A DNA stretch of 64,000 nt from Henckelia pumila (GCF_033568475.1 NW_027331831.1:4154001-4218000); one strand, 5' to 3'; counted from the first letter of the stretch, positions 47,892 through 58,906 are shown. Notes: generated by a model from the sequence alone, not told the origin. Program-made: numbers and translations.

Positions 47892-50661
47892 ATGGATTCG
47901 ACAGTTAGGATTGAGTTGTGGCATGGTGGGAGATTTGATGAGCAGAATAATAACTCATATAGAGGTGGTAAGAACTTTGTGATTCCAAATGTTGATCTTG
48001 ATAGGTTTTGCGTCGATGACTTGTTTGATATGTTAAAAGCGGCTGGAGGGCAACAAATGAATGTGGATTTTTTCTTTCGATTACCCATAAATGCATGTAC
48101 TTCTGAAATGGTGAAGATTATTGGTGATGCAGAGATTCGTATGATGTGTAATTGTTTTAAGAATCATGTTTCTATAACATTGTGGTCACAAGAGAATAAT
48201 TATGCCCCACTGAAAGATGCAATGATTGGTGTTGGATGTAATCCAAGTGATTATGCTGAGTCTGGACCACGGGTAAAAAATGAAAGTGATAACAATGAAG
48301 GGGGGAGAAGTGAGTCATTTGGGAGTGACCCAGTAGATGATGATGACATTGGACTTGATGATTTTTCCATTGGAGATGATGAAGATTCATTAGATGGTAG
48401 CTTTCATGAATCTGATGATGATGTTGGTTCAGAGTCTTCTGTAGAGATTGAAGTAGGAGATGATAGAAGAAGACAATCGGATCCACATAGTAAAGAGGCC
48501 ACAGAGTGTTGGTATAGTGAAACTGAATTAGATGATGAACTTATTAGTTTGGCAAGTTCTGATGATGATTATTGTCCAAAACATCCCATTTTTTTTGAGA
48601 GAATGAACATGAAAAGTTTTGAACTGGTAGTGGGTATGAAATTCAAAGATGTGCATGAATTTAGAAGTGTTCTTGTTGATTGGACTGTGAGATCAGGAGT
48701 GGAGTTATTATTTAGTAAGAATGAGAAAAAAAGGGTTACTGCAGTGTGCAAAGAAGGATGTGAATGGAGATTACATGGTAGTTTAGTGATAGGAGGACCA
48801 ACATTTCAAATAAAAACTCTTACTGGGAAACATACATGTGTTAGGGCCAGTAGCAATAAGTTGGCAACCTATAAGTATTTGGCTAGAAGGATTGAAATGA
48901 TTGTGTGCGAAAATCCTACAATTCCAGTAGATAAACTGAAAAGAATTATCCGAAAAAAATGTAATGTAGAGGTCACCAAATATAAAGCATACAGGGCCAA
49001 GAAAGCTGCTCTAGAAAAACTTAAAGGAAAGTTCAAGGATCAATATCTAAAACTTTGGGATTACTGTGAGACTGTTAGAAAATATAATCCAGGTAGCAAA
49101 ATTTTAGTGAAAAGGGATCATTCATTTACTGTGCCTACATTTCAGAGAATGTATTTTGGTCTTCAAGCATTAAAGTCTGGGTTTTTAGCTGGTTGCCGGC
49201 CTATTATAGGTCTTGATGGATGTTTTTTGAAAACAAACTATGGTGGACAACTTCTAGTAGCTATTGGCAGAGATGGAAATGATAATATTTTCCCAATCTC
49301 AATGGCAGTGGTGCAAATGGAGAATTTTGATAATTGGAGATGGTTCATTAGTGAGTTGTTGGAGAACATTGGATTTGGAAGATGGACATTCATGAGTGAC
49401 AGACAAAAGGGTTTGTTAGAAGCTCTTAATGAGCTTGCACCAGAGTGTGAACATAGATTTTGTGTACGCCATTTGTACCAGAATTTTTCAAGAAAGCATC
49501 CTGGTGTAGAATTGAAAGGAATGTTGTGGGCAGCGGCAAGCACATCAAATAAAAATGAGTTCTCAATGTGGATGAAAAGAATAGAAGCAGCTGACAGAAA
49601 GACTTCTCCGGATTATGAGACAGCAATTGAATGGTTGAACAAAATCCCACCTGCTCATTGGGCCAGGTCTCATTTCCTTATTTCTTCATTTTCTGATGTC
49701 ATTGTTAATAACATGACTGAATCTTTTAATAGTTATATTTTGGAGGCAAGAGATATGCCCATAATCTCTATGTTTGAATGGATTAGAACAAAATTAATGT
49801 CAAGAATTCAGGTGAAGAGGAAGGGAATAGAGAACTACGTAAGTGATATCTGTCCTAACATTGTGAAAAGATTAAATGAGAATGAGCAAAAAGGCAGAAA
49901 TTGTGCTGTTGTCTTTTGTGGAATGATGGAGTACCAGATTCAAACTCCAAATGGACAAAATATTGTTGATTTAGCCAAAAAAGAATGCAGTTGTGGAAGG
50001 TTTCAACTATGTGGCTATCCATGTGCACATGCCTGTGCAGCAATCAGAGAACATCGGATGCAGATTTCTGAATTTGTTCACCAATACTACAAAAAAGAGG
50101 CATATTTAAGAACATATTCTTACATGATTCATGCAGTACCAGGAGAAGATGATTACTGTAATACAGAATATGAGCCTCTCGGGCCACCTGAGGTAAAGAA
50201 AAGAGCTGGAAGGCCTAAGAAAAAAAGGAAAAAAGGAATAGATGAGGTACAAAAGACTTCTACAAGACAAGGTTTGACACACACATGCTCTAATTGCTTG
50301 AAAACAGGTCATAATAAAGCTAGTTGTACAAATCAACCGCATGAAAGGTTTAGGTGTAATCAGGTATGAGATTGTGTCTGTGTTTGTTGACACTTGAGTA
50401 ATGAATAAGTTGCTGATTTTGTCTTCATTTTTCAGGGCTCATCAAGAATTCAAAGCAGGGGAAGAAATAAAAATGCATCCAAGCATCCCAAAACAGTTTT
50501 TACTCAGGTATTTATATTGTAAATTATGGATTTACAAATCTCATAACTCTTATTTTCCAAAATATTTATAGGGCACAACTTCTACTGGAAGTCAGATAGG
50601 AGCAACTTCAACCCCAGTGTCAAGACATCAATCACTGTCTTCAGATCCCTTTCAGTCATGA
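47892..50661 (+). CDS. MULE transposase (MURA-type), with C-terminal tail cut by TGA
   Basis: Exons 47892-50363, 50436-50507 and 50572-50661 give 877 aa. I chose the ATG at 47,892 because a pyrimidine-rich acceptor (ttcttttctttacag) ends just upstream, so the in-frame ATG at 47,832 is probably intronic. N-terminal PB1-like region (1-110); acidic stretch (145-190); MuDR DNA-binding finger (C286, C290, H314, C316). The catalytic domain has D442 (LDGCF), D503 (SDRQ), a C-x2-H (524-527) and probably E556. A SWIM finger C699-x-C701-x9-C711-x-H713, a basic AT-hook-like RAGRPKKKRKK (771-781) and a CCHC knuckle (799-812) follow. It would bind the TIRs and cut and paste the element. The frame stays open for 113 more codons after the TGA at 50,659, ending at 51,003, so the stop may be a recent mutation. 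Confidence 0.9.
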
Positions 50662-51003
50662 TCCAATTTAGTCTCACAACCACCTCCATCATCTCAACAA
50701 GAACAGGAACAGTCCTCTAGCATAGCACAACCATCGAATCATACTAGTGCTAGTGCTAGTGCTAGTGCAAAGAAAAATGAAAATTCAAGTGCAACCGCAA
50801 GTGCAAGAACACTGGGAAATGAAAGAGCAATTGCAACAGCAAGTGCAATGGGAAGTGCTAATGTGAGTGCAATGGCAAATGCATCATGTGGAGAGAACTT
50901 GCAAAATACAGCTGCAAAGAAACTAACTGTATCAAAAGTCTTGGAAAAGATAAGAAAGAGAGCAAAAGAAAGGGGTGGACATTTCATTTTCAGAAAGGAT
51001 TGA
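50662..51003 (+). pseudogene. In-frame continuation of the transposase C-terminal tail
   Basis: After the TGA, 113 sense codons follow in the same frame. They are Ser/Ala-rich with SASASASA and similar repeats, then a basic end (VSKVLEKIRKRAKERGG). Open frame, composition and a natural-looking ending suggest it was once part of the transposase. Open frames on the minus strand here are shadows of the repeat. Confidence 0.6.
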
Positions 51004-51059
51004 ATCTGGGAACATTGGATGCAATTCATTTTGTCGTTGCTGTAACACTTTCCTGTCAA

Positions 51060-51310
51060 AACTTTCAAGTTAATGTATTGTGTTATTTTGTGATAATGAA
51101 CCAAACAAAGTGTATTGTGTTATTTTGTGATAATGAACCAGTGCACCTTTTATTGCATTCCAGATTGTTATTTTATTTTGTGGTAATGATAATGAACCAC
51201 TGAACCTATTATTGCATTCATAATGATAATGAACCACTGCACATTTTATTTCATTCCAGATTATTATGTTATTTTGTGAGAATGAACCAGTGCACCTTCA
51301 ATGGAAAAAG
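51060..51310. repeat. Degenerate tandem repeats between the two MULE genes
   Basis: Units of tgttattttgtgataatgaa-cca(g/a)tgcacctt-type sequence occur about five times. They lie where the two convergent transcripts would end. Confidence 0.75.
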
Positions 51311-51581
51311 CACTAAACTAACTAAAGCACACAATACTAAGTTGCATTCCAAATTGAGAATACTAAAAAAAGATACAAATTACTTACTAAAACAGAAATA
51401 ACATACAAATACTTAGGTTCCAGATTACATCAGATTCAAATCTTCCATAATAAAAAATACATAACTTTTGAAATATCCCAAATCCCAGCAACCTAACACA
51501 AGGTACAATAACCGCAAATTACAAACAAGCTACCACAAGGAACCTTAATAGTAAATAAGTAGCATCCATTACACAAATTCA

Positions 51582-52028
51582 TCAATGCTTGCATTTGCAT
51601 TCGGTACTGGATCCGACTTTTAAAATCTTGAATTGAAGTATCACTTCATCATTTCCATTATCGGGTGATCTATCGGTTGCTAGCCCTGGCCCTGGCGTCG
51701 AGGTCGATGTATTCCCACTTCCCGTCTCAGAATTCACCTTGGTTGTTGGCCTTGGCGTTGAGGCCGATGCATTCCCACTGTCCATCTCAGACTTCACTTC
51801 GGAGGAAGCTTCAACACCAGCACTTCGAACACTTTCAGGCAAACACCAGCGAAAATAGCCACATTTTTTAAAAGAACAACAATAATACAGGCGTCCCTTG
51901 GATGGTTTGGTTTCGGTTTGAACAACTCTTATCTCTGCCCTAACATTGCACTTACAAGGTGGAGTTCGGGGATATCTTACATCAACATCTGGATTCATGG
52001 TTTTTGGATTCAATCTAGGGTTTTTCAA
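51582..52028 (-). CDS. GRF-type zinc-finger protein carried by the MULE
   Basis: One exon, 148 aa, starting 144 bp inside the right TIR and running toward the transposase. Residues ~24-62 match a zf-GRF finger: C25-x-C27, then GRLYYC with C50, C56 and the closing YFRWC (59-62). Such fingers bind single-stranded nucleic acid or act as docking modules in topoisomerases, nucleases and many small plant proteins. Residues ~75-120 contain a duplicated ~21-residue Ser/Thr/Gly/Pro unit (SEVKSEMDSGN / NSETGSGN). The C-terminus ends in a small CKCKH. It takes the place of mudrB in MuDR but is unrelated to it as far as I can tell. It could be an accessory transposition factor or a captured host gene. 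The frame is intact with no stops. Confidence 0.8.
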   Translation of the reverse strand: MKNPRLNPKTMNPDVDVRYPRTPPCKCNVRAEIRVVQTETKPSKGRLYYCCSFKKCGYFRWCLPESVRSAGVEASSEVKSEMDSGNASASTPRPTTKVNSETGSGNTSTSTPGPGLATDRSPDNGNDEVILQFKILKVGSSTECKCKH

Positions 52029-52171
52029 AGGGAGAATTCGAGAGCTGCAGAATGAAGAAGAAGAAGTCTTCTAATTGTATATTAAACGAGGGGGCATTTT
52101 AGACAAAATACACATAAAAAATCATGAAAACTCGCAAGCATCTGCGCGTGGTGTACAAAACATATTGGCGA

Positions 52172-52283
52172 GGGTGCGTGAGCTGGGAATAAGAAAACAC
52201 AGGGAGGTGTTTGGTAATACTTTTTTCACAGGGGGGTTTAAGCTAACTTGGGATATCACGAGGGTAGCTGATGCAATTTCCCC
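52172..52283. repeat. MULE right terminal inverted repeat, 112 bp
   Basis: Inverse of 47,408-47,519 with no mismatch found by eye. Likely promoter of the GRF gene. Confidence 0.93.
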
Positions 52284-52292
52284 CCCAAATAT
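52284..52292. repeat. MULE target-site duplication, right copy
   Basis: cccaaatat, identical to the left copy. Confidence 0.9.
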
Positions 52293-53695
52293 TTGGGTTA
52301 AGTATGTTTTCGAGATTAGTCTATAATCTGACCAGTTGACTAAATAATTATATGAACGTGCTGCAATTTTTTCGTAAAATTCATGGCATTCTATATGATT
52401 GTATCGCAGATTATCTATTGGGAATCGGTATTTTCATCTGACAGCACTATCCATAAATATCATGTGTCTTGCTGGTTTTATCACGAACCCTTTTACATGT
52501 AGGAATTGAAGAAAACACTTTGTAAAGTTGAGTTTTTTTTTTTTTTTTTAAAAGTATGTTGCATTGTGATATTCATTTAAAACCAATTTAGTTCTATCTC
52601 CCAATAATTTCAACTGAGAGATATTACTAAATCTGAAAGCATAGACTACTCTGAAGTCTATTAGACGACCAATAGTCATTTTTGAATGATCATAAATAGA
52701 TAAATCAAGATCGACTTTTAAGAGTCCCATAATCTCGCTTTTCTCACTATCTTCAAAATAATATTTGTTGAGATCTTTTCAAATGGAAAGTCCGGGAATA
52801 GGACTTGTGGCTACTGAGGCTATGAAATATTGGATCTCAATTACATCAGAAAAGAAGCTATCAACAAATTTATACTGTATAACAGTTTTTAATTCAGACT
52901 CAAAAGAAAAAAGTGGATTTAGGGTATCATGGGTTTTTAATATCAATCTAGTTTTTAGAAGTTTTTCAGGGATAATTTATTTTTCATAATTTCCTTGAGC
53001 AAAAAGAAAATTATTTTGTAATTTTAAGTATTGGTTCTTTTCATTGAGTTCAGAATATTTTTGGTTCAAAATTTCAAGTTCTTTCATCAATGATTCAACC
53101 TCTTTTTCAAGAGTCGACACTTTTTGAGAAGTATCTGGAGTGTGTGATATGGATGCACAGTATGTGCTGGCTAAAGGATTTTCACAAATTTTTTTTTACA
53201 ACCTGGCTGAATATAAAATTTAAACCAAGGGTTTTTCTACAGGCAACTAATGCCTCGCTGTAAGAATAGTATCCTTTATACGCAGGATTAGGATAATGTT
53301 TTATATTTTTTGCTATTGCTTTCCATTCATGAAATATTCCTAGAATATTTCAAAAAAATCACATAATGGCTAAAATTTATTCTTGAGGGACTGTTACTAA
53401 TTTCACAATTTTCTCCAATCATAAAATAATTTGTCAAAGCATTACAAATTTGGGTTTTTGCTATTTTTTGGTTTTCTAAATTCCCAATATTATCTAAAAT
53501 ATTTTGCTGAAAATGATTTACGTTTTGTCCAAGACGTAAATTAAATTTATTTTGCTGAAAAATAGGTAATATAATATCGCATAATTGAATGAAATTACCT
53601 CTTTTACCTGGTTGGTAAGGTTCGCAGTTTCCATGGATCTCATAATTCCTTGAAAATGAGTTGTTTAAGGTTTTTGCTTTTTTGAAGGAATCCAA
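52293..53695 (-). pseudogene. Pararetroviral 3' frame, broken
   Basis: Minus-strand open pieces at 53,327-53,695, a coiled-coil-like stretch near 52,995-53,160 (repeated Leu/Glu/Lys heptads) and 52,548-52,730 appear to be one long frame with several stops and shifts. It runs up to the MULE. A short segment near 53,220-53,300 has the Tyr/Ser-rich look of a viroplasmin (RNase H1 N-terminal-like) module, which is only a guess. Function otherwise not recognised. Confidence 0.5.
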
Positions 53696-53880
53696 TTTTT
53701 TGTATTGCTGTGCTGGTCTTTCATCTGTGAATCATTTTGCAAATGATCATTACTGATTTTAAAATGCTCAAAATTTTTGTTATTTCTAATTACATTAATA
53801 CTATTTTTATAAATTGAACAAGATTTAATTAGATTTATATTTCTAAGTTTAGGTTTTTCTAAGAAATCAAAACCTAATTT

Positions 53881-54273
53881 TTAATGATCAATTTCAAAAG
53901 ATATGAAATCATTATTTACTTTATACGGGGTAATTAAATTAATAAAAGGTGTTCCTAAAATTACAGCGTGGTGAATATCATTAACAAAAATAAATGCAAT
54001 TTTTATACTAACACCATTTTTTATTATTGATGCTTCTATTTTAGAATTTATACTCAATCTTGAATTATTAGCAGTAGATAATTTTTCTTGATTTTTTTCT
54101 TGAAATTTTTTAGCCACAATGCCTAATTTTATGCAATTTAAATCTGCACCAATATCAAAAAGAGCTATATTATCAATTTTAAATTTTTTTGAGAAAACGA
54201 CTTTTATTTTTAAGAGATATTTTCTAGAAGTTATTTTCTTAATACAAAAAGAAAATCTTCTGGAACTTTTCAA
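53881..54273 (-). pseudogene. Pararetroviral aspartic protease domain
   Basis: A 130-codon open segment with a retropepsin-like layout: an ALFD-I-GAD active-site box near residue 40 (usually D-T/S-G-A) and an ILGTPF box near residue 108. The hydroxyl residue after the catalytic Asp is replaced by Ile, which should abolish activity. No RT follows; only ~180 bp separate it from the next frame. Confidence 0.75.
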
Positions 54274-54796
54274 TATTTTGAATATCTTTTGTTTCTTCTT
54301 CAGTTTCAGAAATATTGTCGGTATTTATATTTTGAAGAATTAATTTTATCGCATCAATATCTTGAACTTGATTTTATTTTAATTCTTTTATTTATAATTT
54401 TATTTCTTTTATTTCTTTTTGTAAATCTTGAATGGACACATTTTTATTTTTTATTTTCTTATCTATATTAGTTAAGTCATAAGTTTTCTTGAAAGTACTT
54501 GGTAAAATTTTATTTTCTTCTTTACCTTTTAATGATTTTAAAATTTTTCTAAATAGTCTTTTTGAATATTTGGATTATCAATATTTTTTAATACATCTAA
54601 AAGAAGTAGTTGATCGTTTGACAGCATATTAATTTGTTTTTCAGATTCTTCACTGGTTGTGATTAATTCATCAATTTGTAAAGACTCATCATGGTTAGAA
54701 TTTCAAATTATGTATCTTCATCTGAAGAATCTACTAAAAGATTAGAGATTTTATCTAAAATTTCTTCATTTAATTTTAATTCATTTAGTTTTTTAT

Positions 54797-55955
54797 TTAA
54801 TCTACAATAATTTGCATTATGACCTGTTTTATGACATCTATAACATTAAATATCTTTAAAAGATTTTTTCGGAATTTTTTTAGAATTATCTGGTTTTTTA
54901 AAGATTTTCTGTAAATTTTTTTATATGGATTTTTATAATATTCTTCTTTTGGTTTATCAAAATTCTTTTGATTTTTCTTAAAAGGTTTTTTATTTAAGTT
55001 TTTAAAGGTTTTTTGACAATCTCCTAAGCATTTTGTAGAAGACGATTTATTAGTATTTATATCAAATTGTTTACAGAAAGTTTCTAACTCTTGTTTTGTT
55101 CTTTTCATTCCCCATTTTAAATGTTTTTTGTAATTTTAAATCTTGACAGATTTTTAATCCTTTATGTTGAGTTAGACTTATTAATTGGCCATAAGTAAAA
55201 TCTTCATAAGATATTATATGGTTATTGTTAGTTTCTCTAATTTTATTTCTTACCTTTTCTCCTAAGAGAGTAGGTAAACCTGCAAGGAATTTTTCTTTCC
55301 AAAAAGGTTGATTAGAGTCTTCTCTTAACATTATTCTAATTAAGAAAGTATTTTTATACCATTGAAAATCACTTAATTTTTTACATTTTAAATTTGATAA
55401 TAATTCAAAATTTGTATCTTTTAAATGTGTAGGATCACCAATAAAATGTAAAAAGATTGTTAAGATTAAAGTTACTACAACATCTTGTTGCGGATTACCA
55501 TTTTCATCAAGAACTGGTATTTCTACTTCATCTGTTTTTATAAAATTTAAAATTACTTCTTCTTGTTGGTTTGTGAGATAATAATCCCACCATCATTTTA
55601 TTTGACGAGAGAATCCTGCTATGAGGAGTTCTGCAATGGTTTTATCATGAGTCCCAATCTGGGTTTTATAAGCATTTGCGGGCTTGCGGCCATAGTCATT
55701 TGTTGTAAAAGACTAAGGATGTTATACTCAGTCATTCCATCTATGTTCCAATTATAGACAGAAGAGGCATTAATTGAAGCGATATTGTGCTAAATGTTTA
55801 ACTATTTCTAAATCTGGAGCAGGGATTATTTGTAATGGTTGTTGTATGGGTAAATCCCAAGTTATTTTATTAACGTTTGTATGATTTTGGAATTGTTCTA
55901 AAGCTTCACTAATATCAGATTCATTATTTAAAACATTTACTCTTAGATTCGACAT
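54797..55955 (-). pseudogene. Pararetroviral coat-protein/zinc-knuckle region
   Basis: Open pieces 55,770-55,955, 55,071-55,331 and 54,797-55,108 on the minus strand. The middle piece has FWKEKFLAGLP and a YGQLISLTQ...LKICQDL box characteristic of caulimovirid coat proteins. A Lys-rich stretch and a C-x2-C-x4-H-x4-C knuckle (54,806-54,850) follow in a different frame from the upstream part, so at least one frameshift separates them. Confidence 0.75.
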
Positions 55956-56886
55956 TGGGGTATCAGGAGCTATTTGATCTAATGGTTCACTGGAGCTACT
56001 AGTTGTAGGTAATATTCTACTTAACTGATCTTGAAAAGTTTTTATAAATTCAGACTTATTATCTTGAATATTTTTTACACTATTTTTTTTTATATTTGAA
56101 AAGGTTTAAAAACTGGATTTTTAATGTCTATCTTTTTAAGATTTTCTATACTTACTTCAGGTTGATTTTGCAAGAATTTTTCTATTCTGTCTAGTTGTTT
56201 TCCTATGGTATTTAAATTAGTATTAGTAAAGTTATTTTGTGTTATAATATTTTTAATATTATTTCTATCATTATCTCCTGGATTTTTATTGGAATTGCCT
56301 CAATTTGTTGATTTTGAATATTTATTTTAATTTCTTGTAAAGGAGGATGGTTTGATTGAATTTTACGAGAAAAAATAGTTTCCCATTCTGTTTCTTTAGA
56401 AAGAGGATTTATATTTTTTGAAAAGGGATAATTTAGGGAATTTTGAAAAGCATATATTTCAAACCAATCAAAGAAAAATATATGTATTTTATTTGAATTA
56501 ACAAATTCATAAAATTGCTCTTGGATAATTTTCCTAGAGTCTAGGAAATTTCTAAAAAACCATAATCTCTTTTTTTAAATTATATTTTACATAAAAATCA
56601 TCATGTAAGAATTTTTTATTTGCTTCAAGCTCTTTTTCTATAACATTTAATTTATTAAAATTTTCTGTGATAGAAGAAAATGTAGGACTAGTTGGCTCTA
56701 GATCTTGATTAATATTTTGAGTAGAATAAGTTTTTATTCTACTGTTGTTATAGACTGGTCTAGGAATTTCTGAAGTATAATCAACATTTCTTATAATTGA
56801 ATTTGGTATATCTGAAGTGGAATATCTATGTTGGTTTTTACAAGGAGTGTTTACTACTGAGGGGATTTGAGATACTCTATCTAAAT

Positions 56887-57798
56887 CTATAGTATCTGAG
56901 GTAGAAGAATTTTCAGATTTGTCACTACTATTTTTTTTCTTTCAAATGAAATTTTAACTTTTCCATCTAGATATTGAGTTATTTCTTTTAGTTGGGTATT
57001 TGGTTCTAGATCTTCTATTGGTTCAGATTTAGCAACTCCTTCTAAGATCCATTCTTCTGGTAAATTTATATCACTCCATTGAATTGGTTTAGAGATTATA
57101 CTATTAGATCTAGTTAAATCTGTTTGTAATAAAAGGGTTTCACCTTTTACACTATGGTATTTTACTTTTGTAGCAAAAGCAGAAATCATTGCTTTGTAAT
57201 GGATTCTAAAAATTATTGCCACTGGAATTGATCATTTAAGCATGTTATAGTTATGACTTTTTATTTGTAAAACTAAAGATTTTAAAATATTTTTATCACT
57301 TAAAGAAACTGAAAAATTAGGATAACAATCAAAAGAGATTGGTCCAGTACATAGACTAGATTCAACTGAACTAAGTAATAAATCTTCAAAATTTGTAAAT
57401 CTGACATCTCTTAAAATAACAAGGATCGAAGTATTCAATCCTTCTTTAGTTAAAGGTTTTATGCCTACTTGGACTAATCCAATATGAATATATTTATAAT
57501 TTGTATTTTTATATTTTTGTAAGGAATTTTGAGATAATAACTTAACTATTTCAAAAGGTTTTTTAAGTTGTATATCTCTTTCTTCAGTTTTAATTGAAAA
57601 GTCGGTTTTAAAAAGTTGGAATCTTGAATGCTTATAAATTTGGTCTTTATTAACTCTAGGGATTTCCCAATTATCTATGGATTTTTCAAAATTTTCTATA
57701 ATAATTTTTTCAGTATTAATTATCCTTTTAAAATATTCAATATATGAGCTTGTAGTAGCAGAGTTTAAAGAAGTAGATCTACTAAAAATTGAATCCAT
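56887..57798 (-). pseudogene. Pararetroviral movement protein (30K superfamily), frameshifted
   Basis: The first part (57,232-57,798) contains the conserved IHIGLVQVGIKPLT and DVRFTNFEDLLLSSVESSL boxes of 30K movement proteins. The second part (56,887-57,222) is in another frame, so the gene is broken near 57,225. It would have moved virus between cells through plasmodesmata. Now non-functional. Confidence 0.82.
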
Positions 57799-57950
57799 AT
57801 TTATAAAATTTTTTGTTTTTGAAATTTAATTTCTCCTTACAATTCCAAGTACTTCTTAGGTTTTACAGCCTTCACTCGAGGACTTACTACCCAGACCTTC
57901 TTAGACAAAAACACTCAGGAGAACCCAAAATTATATATATATATATAATT

Positions 57951-58358
57951 GTCGATGGGGGCAAAAAATTTCTGTCCTCCAATCAGCACTACTTAGTTTT
58001 TGGTTCTTCAACTTCGCATGTGTATATTTTTCTTTGAATTAATTATGTTTTAAACAAAATTTAATTTTTTTAAAGTGTATGAATTAATACAGGTGGATTC
58101 TATAGTTTTCCAATTAATCCAATAATCCAGAAGTATAGATAAGAATTTAAGTATTTTGGAGTGATTTTTGTGGCCGGGTGATTATGGATCAAATAAATAT
58201 ATTTCGTTTTCGTGGAAATAAACCACATTAGGATAATTATCGACCAAGTCATTATTATGTAAATATATATGGTAGCAAATATTACATGAATACATAATTA
58301 TATAAAAATCTTTTATTAATTCAATACCATATTTGAAGATCCCCAAATTAAATCATCA
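57951..58358. other. Spacer between pararetrovirus and defensin-like gene
   Basis: AT-rich with no supported gene. It holds the distal promoter of the defensin-like gene. Confidence 0.5.
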
Positions 58359-58368
58359 TTATAAAAAT
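58359..58368 (+). promoter_or_regulatory. TATA-box candidate of the defensin-like gene
   Basis: ttataaaaata lies about 90 bp upstream of the ATG at 58,455, a normal plant distance. Confidence 0.45.
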
Positions 58369-58454
58369 ACGTGTACATTTCTGAGAGCCAACATCATGTT
58401 GAATTTGAAGATAACAATACTGCTTGTCAGGGAAATAAAAAAGTTCGCAAGAAT

Positions 58455-58906
58455 ATGGCAATGATCATCAAGTCTTCGAGTTTATTCATTCTTCTAGTAT
58501 TCGTCGTAGCATCAGGTAATTAATTCAATCTCTTTTTTTTTCTGCAAGTCCTAATCCCCAATTCTTTTACATTAATTGGTCAAATGGATTTTGAAATTTT
58601 TCAATCCAAACAAAAAAAATCTCGTGTTTGACGAATGAAGATATTGTAGGTCGATGTGAGTGCTCTATGAGTCAGGTGAAAGGTGAAGTACACGATGTCT
58701 CACCGGTGGGGAGTAATCCAAGCTCGAGCTCGGGCTCGGCACGACGGTGCAGGAGTTTTCTCGGGGTATGCTTTGTGGGGTTCGTGAGACCTGCGAACTG
58801 CATAAAAATGTGCAACAGCTTGTATGCGGGTCGGCACCCATACGGAGACTGTATTCACGTGCCTACCACCGATTTCTTTGATTGTGTATGCCAGCATGAT
58901 TGCTAG
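58455..58906 (+). CDS. Secreted cysteine-rich, defensin-like peptide
   Basis: Two exons, 58455-58515 and 58641-58906, give 108 aa. Exon 1 encodes a hydrophobic signal peptide (about 20 residues, FILLVFVVAS). The intron falls at the end of the signal peptide, which is the standard layout of plant defensin-like genes. The mature part has ten cysteines: 26, 28, 57, 64, 74, 78, 91, 102, 104, 108. C74-x3-C78 ... C102-x-C104 fits a cysteine-stabilised alpha-beta fold. An upstream CxC and a Ser-rich linker (45-53) are extra. Role unknown: antimicrobial or signalling (pollen, nodule or self-recognition peptides belong here). An alternative acceptor at tgtag (58,649) would keep the frame and shorten the protein by three residues. 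Confidence 0.8.

Larger units (their letters stand above)
47408..52283 (+). mobile_element. Complete Mutator-like element (MULE), 4,876 bp, two convergent genes
   Basis: Bounded by 112-bp terminal inverted repeats (47,408-47,519 and 52,172-52,283) that I find identical base for base, and by a perfect 9-bp duplication. It carries a MURA-type transposase reading inward from the left end and a GRF zinc-finger gene reading inward from the right end. The layout is that of maize MuDR. Inside the inverted repeats the two ends share only tatches such as ttgtctaaaat. Identical TIRs and duplication point to recent insertion. It is inserted in the last frame of the pararetrovirus. Confidence 0.93.
46750..57950 (-). 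mobile_element. Endogenous pararetrovirus (Caulimoviridae-like), degraded, split by a MULE
   Basis: Minus-strand order: movement protein (57,798 to ~56,890), coat/zinc-knuckle region (~55,950 to 54,800), aspartic protease (54,273-53,881), then a 3' frame (53,695 to 52,293) that continues beyond the MULE to a stop at 47,258. The gene order and the 30K-type movement protein mark it as an integrated plant pararetrovirus rather than an LTR element; I see no LTRs. The reverse transcriptase/RNase H block expected after the protease is missing. Stops and frameshifts occur throughout, so it is an old non-functional copy. Outer limits are approximate. Confidence 0.8.

Noticed and set aside
47783..50393. 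Many minus-strand frames opposite the MULE transposase
   Set aside because: Antisense shadows of a long conserved coding frame with no domains of their own.
50739..51104. 121-codon Ala/Leu-rich minus-strand frame
   Set aside because: Antisense translation of the Ser/Ala repeat in the transposase tail.
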